Positions 54,226 through 63,155 are shown, counted from the first letter of the stretch. The stretch is DNA of 64,000 bases from Chitinophagales bacterium (GCA_013298665.1 JAAFIK010000013.1:1-64000), one strand, 5' to 3'. A program made the numbers and translations. Notes: generated by a model not told the origin, from the letters alone.

Positions 54226-55965
54226 ATGGGAGCGCTGAACCGGCTTAAACTGGCGTCAGTTATGCGGAATGTTATCACGGGATTGCTCTTGCTGGTATCT
54301 GTCAGCAGCTCAGGGCAGTACAATTTTTATTTTGGCAATATCCACTCGCATACGGAGTATTCGGATGGGAATAAGGATAGTGCAACAACTGGTTTCAGCA
54401 AACCGGCTGATGCGTACCGTTTTGCCAAATCGAGCTACCATATGGATTTCCTGGGTGTATCGGAACACAACCATTTTACGGCCACACACAACCCCGGCAT
54501 GCGCCGTGCCGCTTACCCATTGGGTTTGTACCAGGCCGACACAAGCAATGACAATGGTAATTTTGTAAGCATGTATGGCTTTGAATGGGGTACCATCAGC
54601 GGAGGTGGGCATGTGGTGGTGTATGGTATGCCCGGCCTTGTAGGTTGGGAAGTATTGACCAATCCCCCGGGGGATAACTATGACATTTACTGTAACAAAG
54701 GCGATTTTACTAATTTCTGGCCGATCATACAAAGCTATCCCAATACTTTCTGTACGCTGGCCCATCCGCAAACAGGTGATTTTGGTGATATCCTCGGCGC
54801 TGCTGCCTACAATACCATGGCAGATAGTGTGATCGTAGGTACATCCATGCGCAGCGGTTCGGCCTTCTCCACCACCACAGATTATAGCGACCCCGTACCC
54901 ACCCTCTACGAAAGCGCTTACCTCAAGGCATTGGCCAGAGGGTACCGCCTCGGTCCTACCATGGATCATGATAATCATTATACCACTTTTGGCCGCACGG
55001 GACAAACACGCACTGTTGTACTGGCCACCAGTCTGCACCGCGACAGTATCATAGCCGCCTACCGGGCATCGCGTTTTTATGCCTCCGACGACTGGAATAC
55101 GGAAGTAAGCTTTTCGGTAAACGGTGCTGCAATGGGCAGTGCCATCAATACGGGTACCAACAGTTCCATCAGCATCAGTGTAAACGACCCGGATGCCGGT
55201 GATAATGTCAACCGCATACAACTGTATTATGGTGTACCCGGCAGCGGCACCAATGCTACCGTACTCACGAGCAATACCGGAAGCAGTACCCTCAACTTTA
55301 TACATACCACGGCACTGAACAACCAGTTTTACTATTTTGCCAGGATCACCCAGGTGGATGGACATATCATCTGGACCAGCCCGGTATGGATCAACCGCAC
55401 CAGCATCACCCTGCCGGTTTCGCTCACGCGTTTCTCCGGAAAGGCCCTCGCCGGCAGCGTACTACTGGAATGGCAAACGGCACAGGAACTCAACAACGAT
55501 CGTTTTGAGGTGGAAAGGTCTGCCAATGGCCGCGATTTTGAGACCATCGCTACCGTACCGGGGCGTAACAATACCAACCGCCTTACAGACTACAGCACCA
55601 CGGACAATACACCAATCCGTGGTACAAATTTTTACCGCCTGAAGCAGGTGGACAGGGATGGGCAAACGGGTTATTCCAATATCATCGCCATCAATTTTGA
55701 CAACGATTTTGTAAAGGGCTTGAAGATGAGTCCAAACCCCGCAGGCAACTATGCCACGCTCAGTGGTTTTTCGGTTATGGCAACTATTGCTGTCCTTAAA
55801 ATTTACGACAGTGAGGGCCGCGAGGTTATGGCGGGCAAATACTCACTCATTCCTGGCTCCAACAACATTCCTTTAACATTGGGTAATCTTGCACCAGGCC
55901 GGTACTTTGTTGTACTCAGCCGGCCAAATGAACGATTGGGGGAAACGGGGTTTGTGAAATATTGA
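54226..55965 (+). CDS. PHP-domain (CehA/McbA-like) metallo-hydrolase with T9SS sorting domain
   Basis: Secreted multi-domain protein of about 579 residues. Signal peptide with core ITGLLLLVSVSSSGQ; PHP-type domain beginning GNIHSHTEYSDG, with FLGVSEHNHF and later LAHPQTG and MDHDNHY as further metal-binding candidates, the pattern of CehA/McbA-type phosphoesterases; then Ig-like/fibronectin-like regions; then a C-terminal T9SS type A domain (MSPNPAGNYATLS ... GRYFVVLSR). It should be delivered to the surface by the type IX system. Start uncertain: ATG at 54226 or 54262. The gene ends inside a repeat; convergent lodB-like gene lies 51 nt away. Confidence 0.8.
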   Translation: MGALNRLKLASVMRNVITGLLLLVSVSSSGQYNFYFGNIHSHTEYSDGNKDSATTGFSKPADAYRFAKSSYHMDFLGVSEHNHFTATHNPGMRRAAYPLGLYQADTSNDNGNFVSMYGFEWGTISGGGHVVVYGMPGLVGWEVLTNPPGDNYDIYCNKGDFTNFWPIIQSYPNTFCTLAHPQTGDFGDILGAAAYNTMADSVIVGTSMRSGSAFSTTTDYSDPVPTLYESAYLKALARGYRLGPTMDHDNHYTTFGRTGQTRTVVLATSLHRDSIIAAYRASRFYASDDWNTEVSFSVNGAAMGSAINTGTNSSISISVNDPDAGDNVNRIQLYYGVPGSGTNATVLTSNTGSSTLNFIHTTALNNQFYYFARITQVDGHIIWTSPVWINRTSITLPVSLTRFSGKALAGSVLLEWQTAQELNNDRFEVERSANGRDFETIATVPGRNNTNRLTDYSTTDNTPIRGTNFYRLKQVDRDGQTGYSNIIAINFDNDFVKGLKMSPNPAGNYATLSGFSVMATIAVLKIYDSEGREVMAGKYSLIPGSNNIPLTLGNLAPGRYFVVLSRPNERLGETGFVKY

Positions 55966-56000
55966 GTACTCAGTACTCGGTACTTAGTCGTTAGTAGCAG
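55963..56000. repeat. Heptanucleotide AGTACTY-type repeat, downstream flank of the PHP gene
   Basis: AGTACTC AGTACTC GGTACTT AGTCGTT AGTAGCA; the stop codon TGA (55963-55965) overlaps its left edge. Orientation is opposite to the block at 54159. Confidence 0.65.
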
Positions 56001-56016
56001 GCAGCCCCGTCTTGAA

Positions 56017-57138
56017 TCAATCCTGCGGCTGAGTACTGCTTCCACTACGCCAGAATGCCGTTCCTGCCCAGCGCTGCTCAACTGCATATTGCTGCTGCCA
56101 CAACGGCAGGTAATCCGTAAAGGCCTTCTGTACCAGATAATGATAGGCAGACAGCGCATCTGCCTCACCCTGTAAATGATCAGCAATGGCATGTCCCGCG
56201 TAACACCCGCCGCCAAGGGCAGACGTAATGCCATAAGATGAGATCGGGTCGTAAGCATAAGCAGCATCGCCTGCGGCCAGCCACTGCTGCCCCACAGGTT
56301 GTGTTAAACAGGAGGTACCCGCCGCATGGGTATGCAGAACAGGTTCTGCCGCCGCAATAACACCTGCCGGAAAAAGCGATGCGATCAACCGGGTTTGCCG
56401 CAGGGCAGTGCTGTAGCCCGGCCATTGCTGCTGCGCTTTCTGCAACAGCGATGCCTCAGTCATCAATACGGTTATCATTTGCCGGTTGCCCGTGGCAGCA
56501 GCATACCACCAGCCCTGTTCCACGGCTTCAATATGCGTAAGCTGCGATACAGGAGCATCGGCAGGCAATGGGATACGCGCTGCCACACCCACCAACGTAC
56601 TCAACACTTTTCGCTTTATACCCATACAACGGGCAAACTTACTGCTCCTGCCCGTAGCATCCACGGCAAAGCGGGCAAACAACACCCGGGAGGTACCATC
56701 CGCCGCGCTGAGCTGCAACTGCCAGCAACCGGCAGCCATATCAAAAACAGCATTGCGCAGGGTTTCACCACGCAGAATAGTAATCCCCCTTTGTTCAGCC
56801 AACCCCAGCAGCCCGCTTTCAAAAACACTGCGGTGCAGGTGCCAGCCCTGTCCGCCACGGTGTGCCAGAAAATGCTTTTCCTGTATAGTGCTGCTGCCCC
56901 AGCAATAGGCATTGCCATAACAAGCCAGGTGCGCGGGATCGTTGAGCAGGTGATCGGCACCCAATGCACGCAGGATGGGCAGTACGGCAGGGGGCAGCGT
57001 CTCCCCGGTTTTGTGCGGCACTATGGTCGCTGCTTCTATAATTGTACTGCGGATGCCCCGCTGCTGTAAACACAAAGCAGTGGCGACCCCTGCGGGGCCG
57101 CCACCAATAATACATACCTCATGTATATGATCAGTCAT
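56017..57138 (-). CDS. LodB-like FAD-dependent maturase/halogenase-type flavoprotein
   Basis: 373 residues. FAD motif CIIGGGPAG (residues 9-17), ATGRSSKFAR and the tail motif WLAAGDAAYAYDPISSYGI place it in the flavin monooxygenase/halogenase branch that includes LodB. LodB-type proteins are needed to build the cysteine tryptophylquinone cofactor of LodA-type oxidases. It starts only 1 nt after the stop of the lodA-like gene, so the two are translationally coupled. Function is inferred from that neighbour. A stand-alone halogenase is the main alternative. Confidence 0.8.
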   Translation of the reverse strand: MTDHIHEVCIIGGGPAGVATALCLQQRGIRSTIIEAATIVPHKTGETLPPAVLPILRALGADHLLNDPAHLACYGNAYCWGSSTIQEKHFLAHRGGQGWHLHRSVFESGLLGLAEQRGITILRGETLRNAVFDMAAGCWQLQLSAADGTSRVLFARFAVDATGRSSKFARCMGIKRKVLSTLVGVAARIPLPADAPVSQLTHIEAVEQGWWYAAATGNRQMITVLMTEASLLQKAQQQWPGYSTALRQTRLIASLFPAGVIAAAEPVLHTHAAGTSCLTQPVGQQWLAAGDAAYAYDPISSYGITSALGGGCYAGHAIADHLQGEADALSAYHYLVQKAFTDYLPLWQQQYAVEQRWAGTAFWRSGSSTQPQD

Positions 57139-57139
57139 A

Positions 57140-59053
57140 CTATCGTTCTCCGCGTGGGGTAATACTGCGTGTACGTTTGGGTGCAGTACTCTCCGGCATT
57201 GCCCTCAGTCTCATCACTTCCTGTTCGGCCTGTTCGGGTTGCGTCAGGTGTTCGGCATACAGTACCTGCTCCATACTGGGGTCTGTCGATTCAAAATCCT
57301 GCCGGCCCGTTTCTACCCAGCAAGCGCCGGGCAGCAATCCTGTGGCGGCTCCCGTCACTTCATCCTGCTGTGTAACGATACCGAGGTAATGCCATTTGGC
57401 TACCATCGCGTTGATCTTTTTTACATAGTCGGTACCAAAATCGCGCAGCCAGTCCTGCCGGTAATCAAAATGTTTGAGCCGCTGACCAACCGGTACACGG
57501 TTGTCAGAAAGCCGGTTGAAACTGTCCTGGCTCAGTACCTGGTTCGGCACCCGCGCCGCCCAGAAAGAAGGCAATGGCAGGTAGGTGGAGCTGTCATAAC
57601 CGGAGAGGCAACTGGCCTCATCGGTTTGCCAGGGTACACCCAGCCAGCGGGTAAGTGTGCCGGGGCCGCTCGCGGCAAGGGCGCCACCGGGCTGCAGCAC
57701 AATCTTTGTACTGAGCAGTGGCCCCCAGTCGTCCTGCGGCGATTGGTCTTCCGCCATAATATTGAGCCGGAAAGCCGTCTTCCACATCTGCGGTACCCGC
57801 ATCGGCCAGGTAAGCTCAATACCCGGGTGAAAAGGGCCACCCAGACAATCGTCAAGATTGGCTCTGGTCAGCTCATGGGGCTGTTCCTCCAGCGGCATGG
57901 CTTCGAGGGAGGGATAGACCACAGGTTTGTTCGCCGTAAAAGAACCCGCCGCCCAGCTCCGCAGCCAACTGTATTGTAGTGCAGTTACCGGCAGGTCAAC
58001 AATTGCAATGCCCTCATACTCCCCAAAACCATCCCCATAGAATGGCGGTATCGCCGCCGGGGTATACGCCTCACTGCCGGGATCGCGAAACCAGTCGAAC
58101 ACCCGCTGCCGCAGGATCTGGTACTCGGGAGCCGTACTACTGAGCTGCTCCAGCAACGTAGCCTCGGTAAAGTCTGCAGGCGAGTTTTGCCCGAAAACCA
58201 TAAAGAAACCCTGGTTAACCCATTGCGTTTGTACCATACGCCGGAAGATCGGGTAAATATGCGCCCAGAAATCGGGCTTGGCAGGCGCTTTGATCCAGCC
58301 CTGCTCAACCGTCATATTATACACTACATCATACATGCTCACCACACCATACAGCCCCTGGCCAAAATTGGGCGGGGTTACCGCCACCATTGCAGGATCG
58401 GCTTCCAGCACCGTACCATCGGCAAGCGTAACCGTAGCACGCACCGGCCCGTCCGAGATATCATCGTGCCAGGTATCGTTGTTCGCAAAAGTGGTGGCCG
58501 CCGCATTCGTATAAGAGGCCGAATGACCATCACCACCCAATACCAGCAGCCGGCCGGCATCATCTGTACGCAACTCACCAAGCGGTACAGGAATACCCAT
58601 AAAACTCCCCTTATCAAACCGGTATGCCGGGCCCGATGTAGCCGTACCCGTGATGCTGACAGCACCAGGATCGATGATGAGCTTGCTGCGGTCTTTTACA
58701 CCAGCGTTGCGGAAAGCAGAGGGAATCGCCATGTTCTCCAGATCGAGGGCATTGTTGAACATATACCAACCCGATTTACGGTTGGCCAGGTGTACACGCC
58801 AGTCTATCTTCGCATCGGCGGCAGTAATTTCTTTCACCACTTTACCATCCGCATCAAAACCATATATCCGGAAACGGGCAGCCTGTTTCTTCACCCGGCC
58901 TGCCTTGTCCTTGAACCCGCCCGGGGGCTGTGGCACCTGTCCGCTTAGTTCCGGACCAATAAAAAAATCGTCGTTGCTGGTTACAGGCGCATTGCCAACA
59001 CGGGCAATACCCACGGCAGGATAAATTGCGGCGCTTACAATTGTGTTGCTCAT
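57140..59053 (-). CDS. LodA/GoxA-like CTQ-dependent amino-acid oxidase
   Basis: 637 residues, no signal peptide. The N-terminus AIYPAVGIARVGNAP is the family hallmark, as is ANLDDCLGGPFHPGIELTWP (residues 399-417, cited here in full family context). Candidate cofactor residues: Asp478 and Cys482 in WQTDEASC, and Trp498 in FWAARVPNQVL, which would cross-link to cysteine tryptophylquinone; the Asp-to-Cys spacing of four matches LodA. The Cys-to-Trp spacing (16) is shorter than I recall for LodA, so the Trp choice is an inference. Such enzymes oxidise an amino acid (lysine, glycine or other) and release hydrogen peroxide. It is paired with the LodB-like gene one nt downstream. Confidence 0.83.
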   Translation of the reverse strand: MSNTIVSAAIYPAVGIARVGNAPVTSNDDFFIGPELSGQVPQPPGGFKDKAGRVKKQAARFRIYGFDADGKVVKEITAADAKIDWRVHLANRKSGWYMFNNALDLENMAIPSAFRNAGVKDRSKLIIDPGAVSITGTATSGPAYRFDKGSFMGIPVPLGELRTDDAGRLLVLGGDGHSASYTNAAATTFANNDTWHDDISDGPVRATVTLADGTVLEADPAMVAVTPPNFGQGLYGVVSMYDVVYNMTVEQGWIKAPAKPDFWAHIYPIFRRMVQTQWVNQGFFMVFGQNSPADFTEATLLEQLSSTAPEYQILRQRVFDWFRDPGSEAYTPAAIPPFYGDGFGEYEGIAIVDLPVTALQYSWLRSWAAGSFTANKPVVYPSLEAMPLEEQPHELTRANLDDCLGGPFHPGIELTWPMRVPQMWKTAFRLNIMAEDQSPQDDWGPLLSTKIVLQPGGALAASGPGTLTRWLGVPWQTDEASCLSGYDSSTYLPLPSFWAARVPNQVLSQDSFNRLSDNRVPVGQRLKHFDYRQDWLRDFGTDYVKKINAMVAKWHYLGIVTQQDEVTGAATGLLPGACWVETGRQDFESTDPSMEQVLYAEHLTQPEQAEQEVMRLRAMPESTAPKRTRSITPRGER

Positions 59054-59204
59054 TTGATTTGTTGTTAATGGTTTTAGGTTGGGCAGTTTTCTTTACAGGA
59101 GATGGCTGCCGGTTTTTGTTGAATCGCTAAGATCGGCAAAGCAAACGAATAACGATACCGCAGTTATACGCATTTCGGATACGGGTAAATCTACCTGAAA
59201 AGAA

Positions 59205-59308
59205 GTAGCAGGATACAAGTCGGGGTATCAAGAGGCAGTACTTGCTTAGTCTTGCATCTCACATCTTACATCTCACATCTTGCGTCTCACATCTTGCGTC
59301 TCACTTCA
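59205..59308. repeat. Heptanucleotide repeat tract with GTAGCAGGATA block
   Basis: From 59254 the sequence reads as 7-mers CATCTCA CATCTTA CATCTCA CATCTTG CGTCTCA CATCTTG CGTCTCA, preceded by AGTACTT and by GTAGCAGGATA (59205-59215). The right end overlaps the 3' end of the lipoprotein gene at 59301. Confidence 0.75.
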
Positions 59309-60182
59309 CATAATAATAATGCAGCGTCCCATCATACACAGGCGTAGCCCCACCTGCATCAAAAGCAATGGCTTTTACGGGCTGGCCATTCGCCTTATAA
59401 CGATAGGCAACGTTATACTTGTAAAAAACGGCACCCCCATTTTCGTCCTGGTCAATCCTGGTGAAGTTATTCACCCCCTGTGGGTTTTCGTAAAACAGGT
59501 GTTCAGGTGGTGAAATGGGGTAACGGATAGAAAAGCGGTACAGGGGATTGATCCCATTGTCGTAAGCGAATTTGTAATCATTCAGATTGCCTGATGCAGG
59601 TACCGTATCCACCTGGCGAACAAGGTTACCATTCAGGTAGGTCGTATAGTAATCCTGTCCGTCAATATCCAGCAAAGCGCCGGTATTGTAATCGTAGGTA
59701 GTGATTTCCCGGTCAACCTTACCCGGAGTGATGATAAAATCATTGATTGTAATAGTGCTGCCGCCGGTTGAACGCACCCCGATGACCGAATCCCGAACCA
59801 CCACGCCCGCAGCATTGTAAAAATAATAAATGGTATCCGACTGAACACCCGGATCTGATTCTACAACCTTATAAGGAAGCGTATCCGCCCCCCTGTAGAA
59901 ATGCTCTGTCCTGAACGTTACTTTCCAGACACCAGCGATCCTGTTGCTGATCTCAAAGCGGAGGGGCCTTTTGGCATTATCATAATCGTACTTGACATAC
60001 AAAAGTGAATCGTTGGGCGCCGCCGCAGTAGTGTCCAGCTCATATATCCTGGAAATATAAATACTGTCGTCGGTAGTTGTTGTGGGCGTTGAAGGGGTAT
60101 TGCCATTTTCTTCGCTGACCTCCTTTTCGCAGGATACCAGTATAGCAGCAAGGCAAAAGAGTACGGGGAATAAACGTTTCAT
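59301..60182 (-). CDS. Hypothetical lipoprotein with YD-like beta repeats
   Basis: 293 residues from the ATG at 60182. Lipobox AAILVSC (Cys about 18) and a Ser/Thr/Pro-rich linker, then a beta-rich domain with recurring tyrosine-aspartate strands (YVKYDYDNAKRP, YDYNTGALLDIDG, KFAYDNGINPLY) as in DUF4595-like or RHS/YD-related proteins. Function unknown. I chose the start MKRLFPVLF because it gives a signal peptide; the frame runs on to 60251. A TATTTTTG box lies at 60207-60200. Confidence 0.68.
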   Translation of the reverse strand: MKRLFPVLFCLAAILVSCEKEVSEENGNTPSTPTTTTDDSIYISRIYELDTTAAAPNDSLLYVKYDYDNAKRPLRFEISNRIAGVWKVTFRTEHFYRGADTLPYKVVESDPGVQSDTIYYFYNAAGVVVRDSVIGVRSTGGSTITINDFIITPGKVDREITTYDYNTGALLDIDGQDYYTTYLNGNLVRQVDTVPASGNLNDYKFAYDNGINPLYRFSIRYPISPPEHLFYENPQGVNNFTRIDQDENGGAVFYKYNVAYRYKANGQPVKAIAFDAGGATPVYDGTLHYYYVK

Positions 60183-60341
60183 ATCAGATTTTTCAGCAGC
60201 AAAAATACGGGAAAATACATACAGAAAGCCGGGGGGCAGGGCTTCCCCCATAAAGATTTACCTTTACCATCGGTTCACCGGCAACCACCATCAAACAAAA
60301 GAACAAGATACATGACAGCAATACATCAACCAACAGCAAAG

Positions 60342-61028
60342 ATGAAGAAAATAGGACTGGCAGGCGGAATGAGCTGGGTGTCAACCATCGATTATTACCG
60401 GCTGATCAACGAGCAGGTCAATGAAAAACTGGGTGGACTTCATTTCTCCGAATGCGTCATCTACTCCCTCAACTTCGGCGACATCCAGGAAAAAACCTGG
60501 GAAAATGCTTTCGGCCTCTTACACCATGCCTGCGAAAGCTTACAAAAAAGCGGTGTTGACGCCATCGCCCTCTGTGCCAATACCGCACACTTGTATGCAG
60601 ACCAACTACAGGAAAAAATATCCCTCCCCATCATCCACATCATCACCGAAACCGCAAAAGCCATAAAGGGAAAAGGCATAAACACCATCGGTCTGATCGG
60701 CACCCGGTTTACCATGGAAATGGATTTTTACAAAAATAAGCTGGAGGAGTATGGCCTCCGGGTTTTGGTGCCCGACAAACAGGAGACAAGGGATTATATG
60801 CAGCATACCATAAAAGAAGAACTGGGCAGGGGACTCATCAAACCCGAAACCAAATCCGCATACCTCAACATCGTAATGGACCTGGAAAAGCGTGGCGCAG
60901 AAGGGATCATACTCGGTTGCACCGAAATACCCTTACTGCTCAGCCAGGAAGATTTCCCGATCCCGGTATTCGACACGGTAAAAATCCATACGCAGGCCAT
61001 TGTCAATTTTGCACTTGCTGATTCGTAA
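60342..61028 (+). CDS. Aspartate/glutamate racemase-family protein
   Basis: 228 residues. Two catalytic cysteines of the family are present: Cys78 in IALCANTAH and Cys193 in LGCTEIPLLL. N-terminus KKIGLAGGMSWVSTIDYY is the phosphate/carboxylate-binding start seen in aspartate racemases and related proteins. The substrate (Asp, Glu or another amino acid) is not determined. The ATG at 60342 starts the fold; one at 60312 adds ten residues. Confidence 0.83.
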   Translation: MKKIGLAGGMSWVSTIDYYRLINEQVNEKLGGLHFSECVIYSLNFGDIQEKTWENAFGLLHHACESLQKSGVDAIALCANTAHLYADQLQEKISLPIIHIITETAKAIKGKGINTIGLIGTRFTMEMDFYKNKLEEYGLRVLVPDKQETRDYMQHTIKEELGRGLIKPETKSAYLNIVMDLEKRGAEGIILGCTEIPLLLSQEDFPIPVFDTVKIHTQAIVNFALADS

Positions 61029-61046
61029 AAACATACCATCATAAAT

Positions 61047-61232
61047 ACTGCATGGGCAAGAGAAAAAAGCGGGCCCCGGATAATACCGGGTACAACAGCC
61101 CTGTTCCTTGCCGCACAACGTTTTTACAAAAAAAACAATTTCATCGAAATCAGCAAAGCATCCTTACCAGCCCGATTTCCCATTATGGAGGTTGACGTAA
61201 AATGTTATGCCCGTGACGTCCCCGTAAAATAA
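61047..61232 (+). pseudogene. C-terminal fragment of a GNAT-family N-acetyltransferase
   Basis: An open frame without a start codon encodes a 61-residue stretch ending in TAA at 61230-61232. It reads GTTALFLAAQRFYKKNNFIE, then ISKASLPARFPIMEVDVK, which is the typical end of a GNAT acetyltransferase (LAAxRFYxKNxF and PxxFPxMxVDxKFY). The first two thirds of the gene, including the acetyl-CoA motif A, are absent. It begins just after the racemase stop and is in the same frame. Probably the remnant of a deleted gene. Confidence 0.72.
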
Positions 61233-61321
61233 GTGCACCGGGTAATGGCTAAAAAAGCAGGCAGCCACCATAATGTTCGTTTTCAACCGGAATCCTTATT
61301 ATTGCAATAAAATTAAGGGTC

Positions 61322-61744
61322 ATGAAAAGAAGTATCCGGATCGCCCTCGCCACCTGCCTGTTGCTCGCAGCCTGCAAAAGTGGCGAGCAGAAGGCCAAAG
61401 AAGAGAAAGCCGTTTATGAAAAACAAAAGGCCTCATTGGCTGACCGCGAAAAAGAACAGCCCAAAGATTTTATTACCGTAAGCGGGCATGACCGCCGCAA
61501 CCTCATCGGGCAAACCGTTGTAAAAATAAAACTCGTCAGCAAGGCCGCGGTAGCCGTGTATAAAGACGTTGAAGTAGAACTCGCCTTCTTCAGCAAAACG
61601 GGAACCCTTTTGGAAAAGGATACGGAGATCGTATATGAAACACTACCCCCGGGAAGTGATACGCATTTCAAAACAAAATATTTTGCACCAAAGGGTACAG
61701 ATAGTGTGGCGCTTAAAGTGCTGTCTGCTAAAGTAGCAGAGTAA
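61322..61744 (+). CDS. Hypothetical lipoprotein
   Basis: 140 residues. Lipobox LLLAAC (Cys 18), a Lys/Glu-rich helix, then a beta domain (VVKIKLVSKAAVAVYKDVEVELAFF, in part). It resembles small FxLYD/DUF-type domains that follow a lipid anchor, but I cannot name it. It converges on the aspartate aminotransferase gene with 18 nt between the stops. Confidence 0.62.
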   Translation: MKRSIRIALATCLLLAACKSGEQKAKEEKAVYEKQKASLADREKEQPKDFITVSGHDRRNLIGQTVVKIKLVSKAAVAVYKDVEVELAFFSKTGTLLEKDTEIVYETLPPGSDTHFKTKYFAPKGTDSVALKVLSAKVAE

Positions 61745-61762
61745 TCTTACATCAAAAAAGCA

Positions 61763-62953
61763 TTACGATAATTTAGCCAGTGCTTCCCTGATCTTGGTAA
61801 AACCCTTTTCGATATTCTCCATACTATTGGCGAAAGAAATACGGATACAGTTGGGTTCACCAAAAGCCTTCCCCGTTACGGTGGATACATGTGCCTTATT
61901 GAGGAGGTACATACAAAGATCATCGGCATTATCAATCATATCATCCCCATCCTTTTTACCAAAGTAATAATTCACCATCGGAAAGAGGTAAAAAGCCCCA
62001 TCGGGTTCATTGCACAATACATTGGGGATTTCATGGATGAGTTCAAGCACCCTTTTCTTTCTCCGCTCAAACTCCTTAACCATCGCCATTGTACTGTCTA
62101 ACGAAGCGTTTAAGGCCGTAATAGCCGCACGCTGCGTAACCGCATTGGCACCACTTGTAAACTGTCCCTGTATTTTATCACAAGCCTTCGCCACAGTGGC
62201 ATGTGCCGCAATATAGCCCAGCCGCCAGCCCGTCATCGCAAACCCCTTACTCAGCCCGTTGACGATAATGATACGGTCTTTCAGAAAATCAAACTGCGCA
62301 ATACTCTCGTGCTTACCGGTAAAGTTGATGTATTCGTAGATCTCATCACTCATGATAAACACATTGGGGTATTTCCGGAATACCTCTGCCAGCGCCGCCA
62401 GTTCTGCCTTTGTATAAACAGCACCCGTAGGGTTGCAGGGGGAAGAAAACATAAAAAGCCTGGTACGGTCGGTAATGGCCTCCTCAAGTTCCTGCGGGGT
62501 AATCTTATACCCATTCTTCAGCGAAGTATTGACAAAACGTACCTCACCCTGCCCCAGCTTAACAATTTCAGAATAGGTAACCCAGTAGGGTGTGGGGATG
62601 ATGACTTCGTCACCAATATCCACCACGCTGAGTACAGCGTTGGCAATACTCTGCTTGGCACCCGTACTCACCACAATCTGGTCGGGTGTATAAGTTAAAT
62701 CATTATCACGCCTGAGTTTGTCACAGATCGCCTGCCGCAGGTCAGCATAACCCGCTACAGGTGTGTAATGACTGTAGTTATCATCAATAGCCTGTTTGGC
62801 AGCATCTTTAATGTGTTGCGGCGTATCGAAGTCCGGCTCGCCAAGACTCAGGTCGGTAATATCAATACCTTGTGCACGCAGCTCACGACCCAGCTTGGCC
62901 ATTTTAAGTGTTTCCGGTTCATTAAATCTTAACAGTCTCGACGATAATTGCAT
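61763..62953 (-). CDS. aspC: Class I aminotransferase (aspartate aminotransferase-like)
   Basis: 396 residues, fold type I PLP enzyme of subgroup I-gamma. SLGEPDFDTPQHI, SPCNPTGAVY, the PLP lysine Lys236 in NGLSKGFAMTGWRLGYIA, and the carboxylate-binding Arg near the end (PNCIRISFAN). Interconverts aspartate and 2-oxoglutarate with oxaloacetate and glutamate. A TATATTTG box lies 26 nt upstream. A second aminotransferase gene runs in the opposite direction from 63156. Confidence 0.9.
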   Translation of the reverse strand: MQLSSRLLRFNEPETLKMAKLGRELRAQGIDITDLSLGEPDFDTPQHIKDAAKQAIDDNYSHYTPVAGYADLRQAICDKLRRDNDLTYTPDQIVVSTGAKQSIANAVLSVVDIGDEVIIPTPYWVTYSEIVKLGQGEVRFVNTSLKNGYKITPQELEEAITDRTRLFMFSSPCNPTGAVYTKAELAALAEVFRKYPNVFIMSDEIYEYINFTGKHESIAQFDFLKDRIIIVNGLSKGFAMTGWRLGYIAAHATVAKACDKIQGQFTSGANAVTQRAAITALNASLDSTMAMVKEFERRKKRVLELIHEIPNVLCNEPDGAFYLFPMVNYYFGKKDGDDMIDNADDLCMYLLNKAHVSTVTGKAFGEPNCIRISFANSMENIEKGFTKIREALAKLS

Positions 62954-62979
62954 AATGGTTGTTTATGATGGCCAAAACG

Positions 62980-62987
62980 CAAATATA
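62980..62987 (-). promoter_or_regulatory. -7 box TATATTTG before aspC
   Basis: TATATTTG on the minus strand (62987-62980), 26 nt before the ATG at 62953. Confidence 0.42.
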
Positions 62988-63143
62988 ATTAATAATGCTA
63001 TTGTGCTTTCGCGTTTTCGGTGCAAACGAATGTGCAGCATCTGCGATACAGCTAACCAGACTGCCGGAACTCCTTACCAAATCAACATTACAGCAGGATT
63101 GAAATATTTAAACAAACCCTTTTCATCTTACCCCGATACCTGT

Positions 63144-63151
63144 ACATTTGT
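63144..63151 (+). promoter_or_regulatory. -7 box TACATTTG, 4 nt before ATG
   Basis: Perfect box ending 4 nt before the ATG at 63156. Implies a leaderless mRNA or use of a later start. Confidence 0.45.
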
Positions 63152-63155
63152 GGTA

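Noticed and set aside
54159..56000. Insertion sequence or transposon around the PHP gene
   Set aside because: Flanking repeats are inverted but no transposase or target-site duplication is present.
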